This document shows, piece by piece, positions 21,440-35,259 of a stretch of 64,000 nucleotides of DNA. The DNA comes from Anisakis pegreffii. Lineage: Eukaryota > Nematoda > Chromadorea > Rhabditida > Anisakidae. Below the pieces are notes generated by a model. That model was given only the letters and a program-made list of their open reading frames with translations. It had not been told where the DNA came from and ran no database searches. Position 1 is the stretch's first letter, and each line of letters starts with the position of its first letter. A program made the position numbers and the translations under genes. The stretch covers positions 1 through 64,000 of the forward strand of contig JAPYMA010000823.1 of the NCBI GenBank assembly GCA_035041965.1, written 5' to 3'.

Positions 21440-24400
21440 TTTTCTTGTTCGGTTCCTTAATGAACACGCGGAGTGGTCCCGTCAATTCAGCGCAGCGTTT
21501 CTCTAGGTACCCATTTTATGATGGTTAGCTGACATTCTTGAAAAGGGGAGCAACATTATTTGTATTTGCATTCGAAGTGAACAAACGCAATTCTGAATGA
21601 TCGCGCAATCCTATAGCACTGATTGTCATGTTTTAAAGAACTAATCAAGTTGTCTTATTGATGAATATAATTGCGCCATGTAACAGATCTAAAACAGTCG
21701 CATAATTGCGAGCAAAAAGAGGTGATGATCGAAAACGCCTATTGTCACGAAATAAATGCAACGGAAACACGCCAATGACGATAATTTGAAACGAGAGAAC
21801 AGACCTCTAATGTCATCGCATGAAATAAAAACGCAGAACGCAACTTGTTTGTTCTGGGAAAGTCTGAATGTTCTACCGTTACGACGTGATGATCAGCGAG
21901 CATCTGTCATTTTCATCTTCCGTCTCTTGATCGAATGAATTGCGATGTTCTCAATGTCTCAATCCATTCACTCTTTATTCGTGCGTCATAAATTCATCTT
22001 TATCGCTGAAACAAATGACTGATTCGTTACGTACACATAACAGTGATATCGTACATGTAATGAAGACGATATCTGTACGGAAACGTGAATGTGACGGAAT
22101 GAATTTACACATTGAAAGTGTCTCATCGAATGACGAAATGCATGAATTTCTCATGCTCGTTTTCAACTCAATCGAATTATCAGTTCATTAAACACATGGA
22201 TAAACATCAAACAACTTTAGCAATCAATCGCAACGAATACATCCAATCGTTTTCATCATACTCATCCAACTACTGCAATTATACAGCCCAACAAAAGCAT
22301 CATTATTATCCACACTAACTGCTACTTCGGTTGATAAACGCAACCAACTCTACTAATTCAATACTCCCGACTATGCTTGCTTTATTATGCAACTTCAGCT
22401 TCATTGGCCAGCTTCATCTCGGCGAAAATATTCAATTATCGCTGAATCAATGTGATTTCATTTTATTTGCAATTCTTCATTCGGTTTCATTTGATTTTGC
22501 TTTCTTTCGCTTGCTTTCATTCAACTCGATCGTACAATATTTGCTTATTCCTTCGACAACAAAGAAAAACAATTTGCTTTGCGTAATATTGATTTATCAC
22601 GCCGTCTTATTAAAGACGATTCTCAAGGGTGTTTTCTTGATGTTTCCATCGGTTAACGCGACAGAGACACATGGAAATGAAATATGATTGTTAGTATTTG
22701 GTGGATGATCGATGCTCATCGAGTAGTGAGTGTGGAAGTCACTGGAAGAATTCTCATCCTCTTCGTGCACTTTAACCTCTTGACGTTGTTTTATTCGTAA
22801 CATCAGTTGAAATGGGACGACGTCTTAAGGCTATCTTACAATTAAGAACCGCTTCTTAAATATCGTATTAAAGTTCGTTTAGCCGAAAGATTTCTGGCGA
22901 AAGCGTTAAAAATTCCGTTTCAAAAAGTTGGAAGAATCGGCTTAACTATTTGTCATAAAACCAACAAATTACCTCGCTTACGCTTCAAAAGTGTAACTTT
23001 TTTCAGTACTCTGCAATTCGACTGTTCCGCGAATTCATCATCGATGTCAATCAAGTCTGTGATTGTTCGTCAGTTTTTTGTTCATCGAAAATTGACTTAA
23101 CTATTTCTTCTTACACATAATCTGTCAGCAATCATATTCGGAATTTTTTGCCGAATTGTTTTTCGTTCACCAGTTGTCTTCAACATCGGCAACACAATTC
23201 GTTCATTCTATTCTCGGCTTTTCTCCTCCATCGACAGTGCATCGAAATTCTCATTAACATTACCCAATGCCTTCCGGATTTGTGCTCGTTCTGCACATGC
23301 GCAATGTTTCCATGCCTTACCGAAATGGCCGGGCGCTTAGAAGTTTCGTTTCATAAGTAGCTCATTGCCAACTTACTTAGTATTAGGCCGAAGAGATTCA
23401 ACAAATTATTGTCAGCTAACAAACGCGTTCGGTCGAGAATCTTCATTTGAATGCTTTAGATGAATACTAACGAAGTATGTTGAATTGAATTTGTTGGCAT
23501 TTTAGCGTGTTGCCATCGTACACTTTGCATTCTAGCGTGCTACCATTCGTGCCCCGTAATGCAAATTTAATAACGGCTCACTGAACCGAATATAATTTTA
23601 TTGCGTAAAGTCAATGCTCAGTGAGAGCGCAGAGTAGTACAGTAGCCTCTGCCAATAGGTAACATGCAATCCACTGACTCAACTGTTCGCACTTATTTCA
23701 TGCACGCATCTTGATTTTACGGCAACAAAGAAAAAATTGTCGTCGAAGAATTAATGCTAAAACTTGCTGTAAGGTCTCGTTTTACGCGTTCATTTCAGGA
23801 ATTCCCTCATGTCCTCGTCATTGATTTTTTGAAAATATCTCATGATTCTTGATTCAGACGTTGTTTTTCTACCTGGCGAGCTTGATTTTGAACATAAACT
23901 TTTGTTGCTTGATTATCAATTCGTCGTGCATGTAGCACTAACGGCACTGATGTTATCTTATCTCATTGCCTTATAACTAGCAAAAATATTTACTACTCGT
24001 AGACGTTGTTGAAAGTTGTTCGCCAAATAGAATAATTTATCATTGATTTGTTGCTTTATGAGTGATTTGATTTGCAAAATTGCGTCCAGAATTTTCTACA
24101 CTCACCAAATCGATTTGATATCCTTTGATTGTGCTGCATTCATTCAGACGTGATATGATTGATGTCCTCATTGTTACTGCTGTTGTTGCTGTCATCGTGT
24201 GGGATTTATCTCATCGCTGTACTCCTCCAGTCTACGTTCATTATCGCAAATCCCATAGTATCAAACTAGTTAAAATCCATTTTTAGCAGTAATGGATATC
24301 CTTCAAAATCCTCTTAATCCAGCATGATAGATTAATCCAGAACTTAGGAAGTGTGAAAATTTATGGCATATGACAATGACTGGATATGCTAGATAGCCAG

Positions 24401-27400
24401 TTTTTTTGCCTTGCTGTGTTTCCACTGAACTTCTCAGCAATCTCTGCTAGCATGTACGCATGATAAGAACCACTAATTGTGACACACTTTTCTATCATAC
24501 TGATATTTCAATCAACAGAAAAGCTGATTCTGATGTCAGTTGGGTCACTCAGCCAATTCACATCGTTAGGGAGCAGCCGAATAAAGTTCACAAATCCAAC
24601 TTCTTTTCCGTTTGTATTGCGGTCAAGCAACAACAACTGAGCCTATTTATTCAGACATTGAGGGAATATGTGATATTGAATGACGATCTAGTTACGACAG
24701 CAACATTTTGTGAATTGCCGAAATTATTTATAAGATGATAAACCTTTCACAGAAATATTGAAGCTTATGTTACTTGCTTTTGATGCAGACTAATACTCGA
24801 GAGGATTATAATGAATTGTTGCTACATACACTAACAAGACGACTAATGCATGTGTTTGTTTTATACGCTTTTTATGATATCGGTTCGTTGCATGATTTTC
24901 CCTTCAGAGACTCTCAGCTTAATCCGACCACATGTGAATCACAAGATTATGCATGAATCGGTTTTCGCATACAGATTAATCAAAAATAACAAACCGTTTC
25001 CTCGTTTAGCTCTTTGTTGCTTACATTTTTCGTTGAGCAGATGACACGGGATTGCTTTTTTTACGAAATCAAAATAAAGAAATTTCACAGTAATCACAAT
25101 CTTATGAATCTTCCACATAGTTAATCACTATATAATGGCTTTGTCTAGTCGGTTAAAATTATAGTAGGCATTCGAGAGAATTATTCTAGCTCATTAGCAC
25201 AAGCCATTGAATTGGAGCAATCATCCATAGAACTAATTCGCGTTTTATTCAAGAAAATTACTTTCCAACAAAATGCAATCAAAGGAAAAAAAGGCTGTTG
25301 TTGTCAGAAAACATAGTTTTAAGCAATCTTTTTTTCATTCAGCGATTGTATTGGGAGAGGCTAACTAGCTGCATATAAATGAATGCGCAGTATCTGCTGG
25401 GACTATTGGTTCACCTGAATGGGTACAGCAAATGTTTAGTTTCACAATGTTCGTTGTGTACCGATGATGAAAGGTTTTTAATGGAGTCATTCGTACTCAC
25501 ACTTCACAACATATAATCGTCATGTTTCCGGTCGTTTTGCGGTCAAATGAGTCGACAAATTTCTGCTGTATTCATGTTATAGGCGAATTATTTTCATTAA
25601 AATCGTTCATATCAAAAGTATTTCAGTCGTATTGATACGATGTTTTGCATAACTTCAGCTTCTAATAGACCTCAGAGAATGCGAAAAGAAATTGGTTCAA
25701 ATCGTTGTTACAAACATTCAAAACGCTTCACCCTTCAAACCGTTATAAACTGTTTGCTTTGGAGTTTATATCAGAACGGTTATGAGTGTTCTCTTCGAAA
25801 GGACACATTCATTGCATTGCATTTGAAAACTTTTTAATGGAGTTTCATATGTTTCTGTTGAATTAAACACGTATGCTTTCGATTGTTTCGTATTTTAGCT
25901 GAAATGGCATTTCATGGAGGAAATTTACGCAGACGAGTACTTTCACCTAAGCGTTTGCGTTGTTTGTTTCGAGGGCAACAATTGAGTATTTGTCTGATAT
26001 TATGCTACGTGAATACAGACATCAGATCTCGTCCGTCCATCGACCACAATGTAACATTCCCAAAATGGATTTCAGTAATGAATTGTGACACCTCATTCGT
26101 TTGTTCATCTCTGTTGCAATTAATCCAATGATACATAATTGCATTCATTAGTAGAATAAACATGACTGCCATTCCAATGAAATTGATCCTAAGAAGGCGT
26201 AATTTTTGGTCGAATTTGATTGAGTAGTGAACAGATGAAACGCAAATGGAACTGTCGTCATACGATTGTGCTTGCGTTTACGTATTCCCTCAATAATTCG
26301 TGCACGGAATTATCACGAAAACAGAAACTGAAAACGAATATCTTATCAAACATGCATTATTGGAGAAATGAATCTATATTCAGTGAACGAGCTGGTTAGG
26401 TTTTAAGGATGCATACTCATGGGCATACTATCGTTATTGGTGATTGCATCTGGCAGAGAACTTCCGGATGTGTTCTGGTGTCTTTGTTGGTGAACTTCTT
26501 CAGTGGCTGAACAAGAGTGCTGCAATTTCATCAATGAGTTAAAAGATTGTATCATATTGATTGAAAATTGCGTCTTTGCCTGATGCAAAAACTTTTGCTG
26601 CAGATGTTCTGCATTGCAAGGAAGCTGAAGGTTTGCCTGTGCCGCTGATTTGCCTCAATACGCTGCCGTCTTCATACATCAAATTCTCAAATCATGCAGC
26701 AAGAACGGTTGTTCATTTTCTTTGGATTCTATTGAGTTGGCGATGTTTTCGTATTGTTACGTTTGTTCGAAGTAATCAAGTCGAGTTGGAATCATGGTCG
26801 GCCGCCGTGAAATTTCACTATGTGAGTAATAATATTCAGGATACAATTTGGGCAGCATGCGGAACTGTTTGTTTTTATTGATACGATCACTGAACATTAC
26901 ACGTATCAGTGTATTCATGTATAAATTATAAGCGCTATTTATGTTCGTGGTTGTGAAACGAAACGAATGACGGAGGATGCGTGAATTCGATGAAATTGCA
27001 TACGTACGGCAAGTGACAACTTGAAATATTGTCAGTTATTGCTTGACATCTGAAGCGTTTATTCGACGTCGTGCTCACTCGCATTCATCACATCTGTTAA
27101 AATTCATTGCTTTGTCACCTAGATGTGCCTGATATATTGGCCCATATGTAGCCAGCAACATTCTCGCTTATTATGAAACGCTTTTCGATTCGTTCTTATC
27201 AGATCAATTTTTAAGAAGGATCTAACAATTAATACTTGATCAGCGATTTTAACGAGGTCCTGATTTGTAGTGCATTCTCAGAAATTTTCTCTACTCCTTC
27301 AACAACTCCTATTCACTATTCTTTTATCACTCCATTTTTCAGAATTTTAATGAACGAGGCATGGGATGACCTGATTGATTAGAATAAGAGATTTTTATTG

Positions 27401-28700
27401 CTCATTCATTTATTGGTTTGTTTATTTAAACGCGAGTGAAAGAATGAGGAACAATGATGTTGCTGAATTCTTGTTATCGATCATGTCAGCAGAAACCTAC
27501 ATTTCAGCTTCGGCACTCCATTTCTAAATTAAACGACTATGAGGTTAATAGATTCGACTACGAATTCTATGCAATACAGGTATGGAAAGTGAAGTAATTT
27601 TTGGTATGATTTCACAATATACGAATGTTCACTTCTGCAAATCTATTGCTCAAAAAATTCATGTGAAGTATTGAACAATCTCTTGAACTACAAATTAGGA
27701 ATCACGTTTATTTTAATCGCTTTAAAATTTCAGTCAAAGATAGCACAAGTGAAGCTTGTTTGGTGCCAGTCCCACTTGCGCTATTTATGTCTCAAATTTT
27801 ACGGGATTGTTTCCTGTTTTGGTTTTTGATGAATTCGAACCATTTTTGCCTTGTGCACTAAAAATCTACAGATAAAATTGCAAAAAATGAACAACAGCGA
27901 GGGACCTTCAGTGACAGCCATCGCTCAGTGCCATACTGAAAACCTTTGCAACAATTGATATGTGGTTCAGTTGCTGCAAAATTTTACAACGATCTTTCCA
28001 ACGATCAAATTTACCCTATGCTTGAAACTTGTAGAGGAAAAATTCGGAAATTTGAGCCATAAACAGGAAAGCACAATTTGTTGATTGCTACAGTGAAAAA
28101 TTCGAGTGCTTTGTGTCATCACAAAATGCAGTATTGCTGCGGAATAGACTTTCATTAACTTGGACCAGAATAGACCAGTATTTTAGAGAGCTCAGGGAAA
28201 AAGTACTGTTTCTGTGCTAACTTTGCATCACCCTAATGTTCATGCAAAAAAAACAGTGGAAAATACTCAGTAGTTATTGAGCATATTTTTTAAGTTTAGC
28301 AGTGCCTGCGGCTATGCATTTTTAGTGGATTCACATGAACTAATTGAGGCTCTGACCTGCTCAGCGGTGTTATTATATAATGGATTAAATTTATACCTGT
28401 TCAATCTTCCTCGAAAATCAGAGAGCAAATAAATGGGTTAAATGAAACAATCCAAAATGAAAGCCTATAATTTGGGTTCCTTCGTTCACTGCTCATGCAA
28501 GTAGCATTTAAAATTCCTGCCATTCATTCCAACTAATCATTATTTTGTGACATTTTTTGGCATCAACACTCGACACTAACGATTAAGTGTGATATTTGAG
28601 GTGCTTTGTGTGAGCATAAATTGCTTGTGATGTAAGGATCAGGAGCCCGATAAAGGATGTGTTTGTTTTATGGCAGCATTTGAAGGCAATTCTGTCGACA
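21440..28700. other. No gene recognised
   Basis: About 7 kb of AT-rich sequence. The longest frames (22331-22687 and 26561-26881, plus strand) are low in coding character. The frame at 25883-26131 follows a TTTTAG and is slightly more exon-like, but no partner exon was found. A small tandem duplication of about 30 bp lies at 23500-23560. Confidence 0.5.
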
Positions 28701-28710
28701 ATTTATCAGC

Positions 28711-28718
28711 TATAAAAG
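28711..28718 (+). promoter_or_regulatory. TATA box (TATAAAAG)
   Basis: A consensus TATA box lies 62 bp before the ATG of the 84-codon ORF at 28780. The intervening sequence has no upstream ATG. Confidence 0.4.
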
Positions 28719-28779
28719 TGAACTCATTCACTCATCAGTGCCTACTGCTATCGTGCATCAATAGAGGACAGCAATAAAC

Positions 28780-29034
28780 ATGTCATCAGAATGCATTAAC
28801 GGTGCTGCAAATTTGCGGTGCTATCCACGCACTTTTCTGCAGCCGAAACGAGCTCCACATTCATCGCGTCACATCGCCGCTCCTAATCGTACTGAAAGCA
28901 CCGCTCTTATGACATCGCAGATAGTGACACAAAAGTACAACGATTCAACGACGAGGAATCAAGTGTCGTTTCGTTTGATCCCTTCGATCGGCAACTTCTC
29001 ATCGATCGCTTTCTTCATCTTATCTTCTTGTTGA
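28780..29034 (+). CDS. Possible small single-exon protein, 84 aa
   Basis: The frame runs from the first ATG after a consensus TATA box to a TGA at 29032. Its GC content is well above its flanks and codon choice is varied. The protein has three N-terminal-half cysteines or fewer, is basic (Arg/Lys/His-rich, residues 18-37) and ends in a short hydrophobic stretch (about 71-84). There is no signal peptide and no known domain. No AATAAA is evident close downstream. It may be a real orphan gene, the first exon of a longer one, or chance. Confidence 0.35.
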   Translation: MSSECINGAANLRCYPRTFLQPKRAPHSSRHIAAPNRTESTALMTSQIVTQKYNDSTTRNQVSFRLIPSIGNFSSIAFFILSSC

Positions 29035-30438
29035 AGTGCTGTCTGCATTTTTACATCACAGACCGGTTGTTTGGTTGTTCCGTTCATTCATTCTTCACTT
29101 AATCAAAAAGCGGAATTAATGCGCGCTTCGATAATGAGAACATGTGAATTTGTAATCAATGGTCATTTCATTGCAGACAGACAATTTCGTTTTCCTATTT
29201 CTGAACATTCGACAACGTCAATTTTAGGTATCCTTTTGGACGTTTCAGTGGTGTTTGAGTACTTTCTGTGGATAACGTGAAATACTGAGTGCTTTGATAG
29301 TTTGATAGGAATGTTCGATTGTGACAGACTTATATTGCATCACGATTATTTCTATAGCATGTAATGCGATGGCGGAGTTCTCGGCGTTGTTTCATCGTTG
29401 ATCTTGAAATAGTGATCAAAAACCGAATCTTTTCCTTTTTGCTCTTCGACAACGATAATGAATTTGCAAAAAGGAAACAATTATTTTCACTTCGCTCCAC
29501 TAAACTTACGAGGACATTGAACACTTCAAACAGATGTTATCGAATGTCCCTCTCCATACGATGCCTTCTCTTGAACAAGTTTCAGTAGGTTCTGTGCAAA
29601 AAAAATGAGTTTCAAAATTGAGAAAAAAAATTGTTTATTGCAAACATTCGTAACATTTGAAAGATATTTTCTCTGATTATGGATGATGTTCGGCGAATCA
29701 GCGGACCGACTGAGTGATGCTTGAATGAACTGAATTACTAAATCAAATTGATTTCATTATCGTAATCCTCTCGAAAATCATTCCGAATAATACTATTCTT
29801 AGTGATACATTTTCTGTTTTGAACATTTTTTGCTAATTCCATTGCAATTTTCCTATTTCATTCGCTATTTTCCATCACAGTAGGATGTAATCTACTTAAA
29901 TGATTAATTGGAAATTATTTTGCGGACAGTAAATTTGATAATTTATGTTAATCCGTCCTAGTATGATTCACAATGCTCTTCAAAAAACCAGCTTTCCAAT
30001 TATTCCTTTGTGCTATGGAAAGTTCTCAAAATTGTATACAACAGCGTCAAAACATTACCTGTAATGTGATTTTTGAATAGTAAACGAGGTTGAAATTTGA
30101 CTCCAGATCTGGTTGCATTTCACTCTTCAATTTTGGGCTAATTGTATGTGATTGATTCAATTTCGTTGGTGATTACTCTAATATATGCTATAAAATGCAT
30201 GGAGACGAAATCACGAATGACTTCATTGTTTGTGTCACATCGGTAATCGTGGAGCAGCGATTGGAATTTCACTTTCAATGTGACTTTGGTTGCAATTCCC
30301 TTTTTAATGTGATGCGTTGGAAAGAGACCCACCCACCGGTTTGAAGTGAAGCGTTCAAAATAGATATAAATCAGAACCTTTGAACGGAGTTGCCTTCAAT
30401 GAGAGAGAGAGTTTGCCTTCTCGAGAGGTTACTACGCT
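29035..30438. other. No gene recognised
   Basis: AT-rich sequence with short open frames on both strands and no supporting signals. Confidence 0.5.
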
Positions 30439-32011
30439 TCAGTCGTATTTAAGTTGCTGCCTCAAATTCGTATTTTCTGCTCCTGTCATTGCTGAAAACC
30501 CTGTCTCATATATTGTGCTCGACGATTTGCTCAAGCGTTTTCTAGTCTTCGATAAACGCTCCTGACGTTGGCGAATATTTATTAGGAGTGGACCAATCAG
30601 CTCGTGCGTTTTTAACTTGCGACGTAATTGGTTTAGTGACATTCAGTTGTTTTCGGAACATTTCCCATCGAGAAACATTCTTCTTCACTATTCAACGCAA
30701 ATGATTCTTGACCTCGTGAACGAAGCTCCTCGTGCTGGCCCCAAATGATTGAATTGTATCCGATCGTGTCTGAAAAAGCCATACGGGTTCTACTGCTGTT
30801 CATGTCAACATATTTATGTGAATCCATATTTCCGGTAAAGCTACGATCTGCTCGGCAATGTTACTTCTGAAAGTACAGCTAAGATATAGACTGGTGGTTG
30901 GAAGCGACTTGCGCTGCGCTCTTTCAAATGCGTCTCTTCGTGCTCCAAAATTGGTCAATGAAGCATGTTCTGCTTCATGCTCCAACTGAGCACAAACTTG
31001 AATTCACTTCCTTAACCAGTCCCGCGATTTGTCCACATTTACACTGTTAGATTAATCTGTCGTAACTTTTAATCATTAATGTGACCGTATGGTTACTTTG
31101 TGAAAAAGTTCGCATTTATTTTTGCTAGTTCTTTAAGATTCATAAGTTTCAAAGTTTTCGATACGAGTTACTTCAGTCTAATGCAATATTTATCAAAAAC
31201 AATTTTTCACCGGATTCAGATGACTGATTTTGTGTTTTCCGCGATACTTTTCATTTGATAATACCGATTCGTTTTTTCAATTTTTACAATATCTGCTTTT
31301 TCATTTGCTTCTCTCATGATGAACGACAATAATCCTTAACATATTAGTGACTGAAATGCTGAAGGAGTAGGATGGGAATTTCAGACGTTATGCACTTGCT
31401 GTATCTCGAAACCGTGGATAGTTCGGATTAATTTTCGCCAACTGATGAATTTTTACTTATTAAACGATTGCTTTTCCGTTCATCTCGAGGAGAGTTTCTC
31501 TAATTTTCCCTAATTTTCATCGCATCTTCCGTCTTCATAAGTAAATGAATTTGTTGTTATATTTCATTCTTTTCATCACCAATGAATGTTTTTTTTTTCG
31601 ATGATTTACATTGTTAATCGCTCACAATGAGGTTCATAATCTTTCTTCATTTGATTAATAAAGTTCTAAAAATATTCGTTTCATTCCAGAAAATTAAATT
31701 TTTGAATGTCACTGAGGAATTTCCGGACTGGTCTTCGGCTCTCTTCTGACATTATGCGTGGATTTAGTATGTCCCGGTAGCAGGAGACGGATAATGACAG
31801 CCTACCAGATCTTTGAAGGGTGTATTGGAACACCTGAGCGGGAGAACTGCTGCTGTAAACAGTCCCGGTTGGAAGGTTTACCTTCATCCACAGAACTCAA
31901 CGAGTGTGATAGATTTCTGTTGTTCAGAAACGTTCTCAGCAGTTCTAAATTTAAACTTTTGTGTTTCAAAGATGAACTATTGACTATGTCTTGACGGGCA
32001 GACAGAGGCAC
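30439..32011 (-). other. Coding-like tract on minus strand, family unknown
   Basis: Five open frames of 61-69 codons follow each other on the minus strand (31802-32011, 31681-31887, 30800-30985, 30633-30827, 30439-30642), and GC is higher than in the flanks. The 30800-30985 frame follows a good acceptor (TGCTCAG at about 30960) and reads like a charged helical protein (LEHEAEHASL, RRDAFERAQRK). The 31802-32011 frame contains a possible donor (GAAG/GTAAAC). I could not join them into one frame. This is either an unrecognised multi-exon gene with other boundaries or a decayed gene. Confidence 0.3.
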
Positions 32012-34100
32012 TCACGCTGACATTTGCAAATAAAATTATCTGAGGATTGTTTATCCATTTCGTTTCAAATTCGGCGAATACTTCTGACGCAATGGAATGA
32101 AAATAATTCATGTTCACTATAGAAATGATGAGAAGAAACCAAACTTTAGAGTCAGCGGAAATCGTTTCCGATCTTCCATGTAAACACTGGACTGTTTTGT
32201 TGACGTTACTGAAATCCTAAAATATTCTACGAATTTCTTCAGTCCTAAGAATGCCATCAGGAGCTTAGCGAATGAAATTTTCAAAAAAAAAAACAACTGG
32301 ACGTTCCATTTGCCAATTTTCTGTTTTTCAAAAACCATTTGGTATTCATTCACTTGATTCACTCAGCTGCACACGGCACTTTGTCTGCTTTTGTTGTGTC
32401 GATTTTCGGTAGCATTTCATTATCTTCCCTATTTCGTAAGAAGCGTAACGATCATTTGACGGATGTCTTTATCGGTGCGTTTTTATGTGTTCTATCTGTT
32501 TATTTATCGTTATTTCAGAATGACTAAAGAGCGGTGTACTTTCTTTCACCTACCGTCGAACTACAACTTGCTGATTCAAGTGGTTATGACTAATTGTTTA
32601 CCAACAATTGAATAGATCCAGCCAATCAACCGAATGAGTGAAACGAAATAATAATAAACCATAAATGTGTTCACTTGATTCATTAGATCACAACCCATGC
32701 ACATGAACAAGCGCACGGAGCCAAAAATATGATGCCATCGTGCCGTATCGCAGCATGTGTTTCAAATGAGTCAATTTTTGCACAAAACAGTTCCCTTCCC
32801 GTGTGATTTTCTTTCAGTTTTCTCTCTGCGCTAATCTTCTTGATAAAGGCAAATAAGTGATGACCGTTCAGCAGCATTGACGTTATTGTGTGCTAATGAT
32901 AGGACTCTCTTGAACATAATTAACGTCAATGTTGAACGCAACGTTGACGTGTCAAACGACGTCAATGAAATTATCGGACAATGAGCAAGTATTCTGTTTA
33001 TTTTTGCATGATTACGGTTATCACACATGGTTGAAAAGAAATCATTCTGAGCTTTCCTTGTCAGTTCTTTGCAAGCTATTTTCCTGAAGGTGAGATTCAC
33101 TAGGTGAATCTCTTACAGAGCAAATTTGTTTGTATGTGTTCGCTTTTCGTCAAGAGGCTCTTGAAATTCAATCAATCAGCTTTGATAGTATAGTTGACAG
33201 TTTTCATTATATCCTACCGGTTGGGCGACTGATTATTAGTTCATTTGATGCTTTTCAATCTGAATCGTATATGTCAATTTGTGTCCAATTATGTTTCAAA
33301 ATCAAATTTTGATGAAGCGTTACTGTAGCATTTTGAATCGTTGCGCTTATCGAATGAAGTTCGAAAGCAGTCTCGCTTGATCGCGTAGCATTCATCAACT
33401 TTAATCAGCACCTATGGGCTCGCTTTATTGCTCGCTTATGCGAGAAACGACTGCGATTCGATGGCATAGAAATCCATTAGTTGAAGTCTATGGAAAGGAA
33501 AAAATTCTCATCGATTGCAAGAAATCGGTATATTTCGTCAGTGGAGACAATTCAACTAAAACCGACTGCCTACTTTATTTGTTTTAAGTCATTTTTTGCG
33601 GCGGCAACCAGCTACAGTACACCAGTCTCATGGGACAGTGCCATTGCTTGATGCATTTCTCGTACAAGATTGGAAAGGATTCGAATTGATTACGCTCAGT
33701 CCTTCCAACGAAATTTTGCAGAGCACTGTCCAACAGTGAGTGTGGCTATAAAATGTTTCGATGAATGTATCCTATCACAGATAATTGAGTTTTGCCTCTC
33801 GACAACTCGGTGACCAATCTAGTTGTTTCGAAGGGTTGCGGCCGAAAGAATTTGTCTGTTGGAACCTATTGCCGAAATGTGAGTTGCCCGGAAATAGATC
33901 CCAGTAATGAATTGAAGATATTTTCATCTGAGAGATTTGTTTTCTAATATATCCCTTTGTGAAACTGAAGAGTGATCGATCGGCGAATCTTTTGAACCGC
34001 TACTGACCGTGGTGTATCCGTGAGCTGTCTGTCTTGTTGGCCATTATTTTTGTCTGGTTTTCGCATTAGTGCTTGAGTAGATCTCGTGCGGAAAACAGTT
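32012..34100. other. No gene; two short hairpins
   Basis: Perfect or near-perfect hairpins lie at 32924-32949 (CGTCAATGTTG, loop AACG, one mismatch; it also contains TGACG words) and 33092-33112 (GAGATTCAC, loop TAG). No supported coding sequence. Confidence 0.5.
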
Positions 34101-34109
34101 CCCCTTAAC

Positions 34110-34169
34110 ATGTTTAATTCTGCTTACTATATTTTTCTGGTAGGGCTATTTCTTCCCTTCTCCTTCAAG
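34110..34169 (+). CDS. Possible signal-peptide first exon (partial gene)
   Basis: An ATG opens a 20-codon segment with a hydrophobic core (YYIFLVGLFLPF) that ends at AAG followed by a strong donor (GTGAGTAG). An acceptor-like GCATTAG lies about 38 bp upstream of the ATG. The nearest downstream acceptor (TTCAAG, about 34331) would add only a few codons before a stop, giving a protein under 30 residues. The rest of the gene was not found. Confidence 0.25.
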
Positions 34170-35053
34170 GTGAGTAGTTCTTTGCATCACCTCCCATTTC
34201 GCTTTAATATCACCTCCATGTATTTTCGGAATGTATTTTCGGGCTCCTTCTGAGTCCCTCTCCCTAGAAATAAATGGGCATATGGGAGAGTAGCCCAAAG
34301 CCTCTGTGTTTGCCAAATCAATAATTCAAGTTCGGATTTCATGAAGACAGATGATTCCAAACGCTATTATCGTTAGCTGCGCGGAAAGAAGAATGCCAAG
34401 GAAGGAAGAATGTGATATTAGTGATATTGGTAATAACAGAGAGGCATAAATTCGTAATGAGTTTGATTTGCTGATTAAATAAAATCACCTCCATCCCTTA
34501 AGAACAAAGCGTTTATTGAGTTCAGGAGTTCAGTTTAATTCATTGTTTTACTCGATTACAAACACGGTAGTTTCTCGTTCGTTCAATTGCTGGTATAAAA
34601 GCATCATGGATACAATAATGAATGAAAATCATTGTTTTTGGAAGCAATGGAAAATAGAGGAGTGTTTTAATCCTTTCGATGTGGCGATAAATGACTGAAA
34701 AAGATAGATAAAAAGTAAGCTCAAGATAAGGGTTACTGTTATTGGTTTGGATGTGCAATCGAGAGCATTCAGTTGGCATTGATGTTACTCCTAATTAAGT
34801 TAATCAACGCAAACTTCTCACATTAAGCAGATAAATTGGATAGATTAATTCTGCTCGTTGTTTTCAAACGTTATTCCAGTCGTTGTTTGCGTTTGATGAA
34901 GCATTGTTTAATGTGTTTTCGTGAGGCGTATCATTAACGAATTTCATTGTTCGTATCATGTGCATTTGATGGATGACGAGCATATGATGCAATGCACGTT
35001 CTATAATTCACGTTCCTGCGATCATTTATTCAAACATTTAGTTCTTTTCAAGT

Positions 35054-35083
35054 GGGGGAGGGGGAGGCTTGGGAGAGAGAGGG
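35054..35083 (+). other. G-quadruplex motif
   Basis: Four G runs (G5, G5, G3, G3) are separated by loops of 1, 6 and 7 bases in an otherwise AT-rich region, so the motif satisfies the G3+N1-7 pattern. Confidence 0.6.
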
Positions 35084-35180
35084 TTTCTTCACAACATGAC
35101 TTAACCTATGACTGTCACTTTTTGAATGGGTCTTTTCTGTTTATCATATCGATACGGTTTGAGAGCTTTTGTTTTTAGTG

Positions 35181-35259
35181 TTTTTGGTAATAACATGGCA
35201 AAAATGAGTTACAGAGTCAAATTCTCTGTAACTCACCTTTGCCGTGAAACTACCAAAAA
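35181..35259. other. 79-nt hairpin, pre-miRNA-like
   Basis: Two 36-nt arms flank a 7-nt loop (35217-35223). The 11 pairs next to the loop are perfect, and about 30 of 36 positions match, with one G-U pair and isolated mismatches spread as in miRNA precursors. No protein-coding explanation holds in this interval. It could also be a foldback repeat. Confidence 0.45.

Noticed and set aside
22331..22687. 118-codon plus-strand ORF
   Set aside because: Biased AT-driven composition with no other sign of coding.
25670..25740. tRNA-like B-box (GGTTCAAATCG)
   Set aside because: No A-box at the right distance and no acceptor stem can be paired, so it is a chance match.
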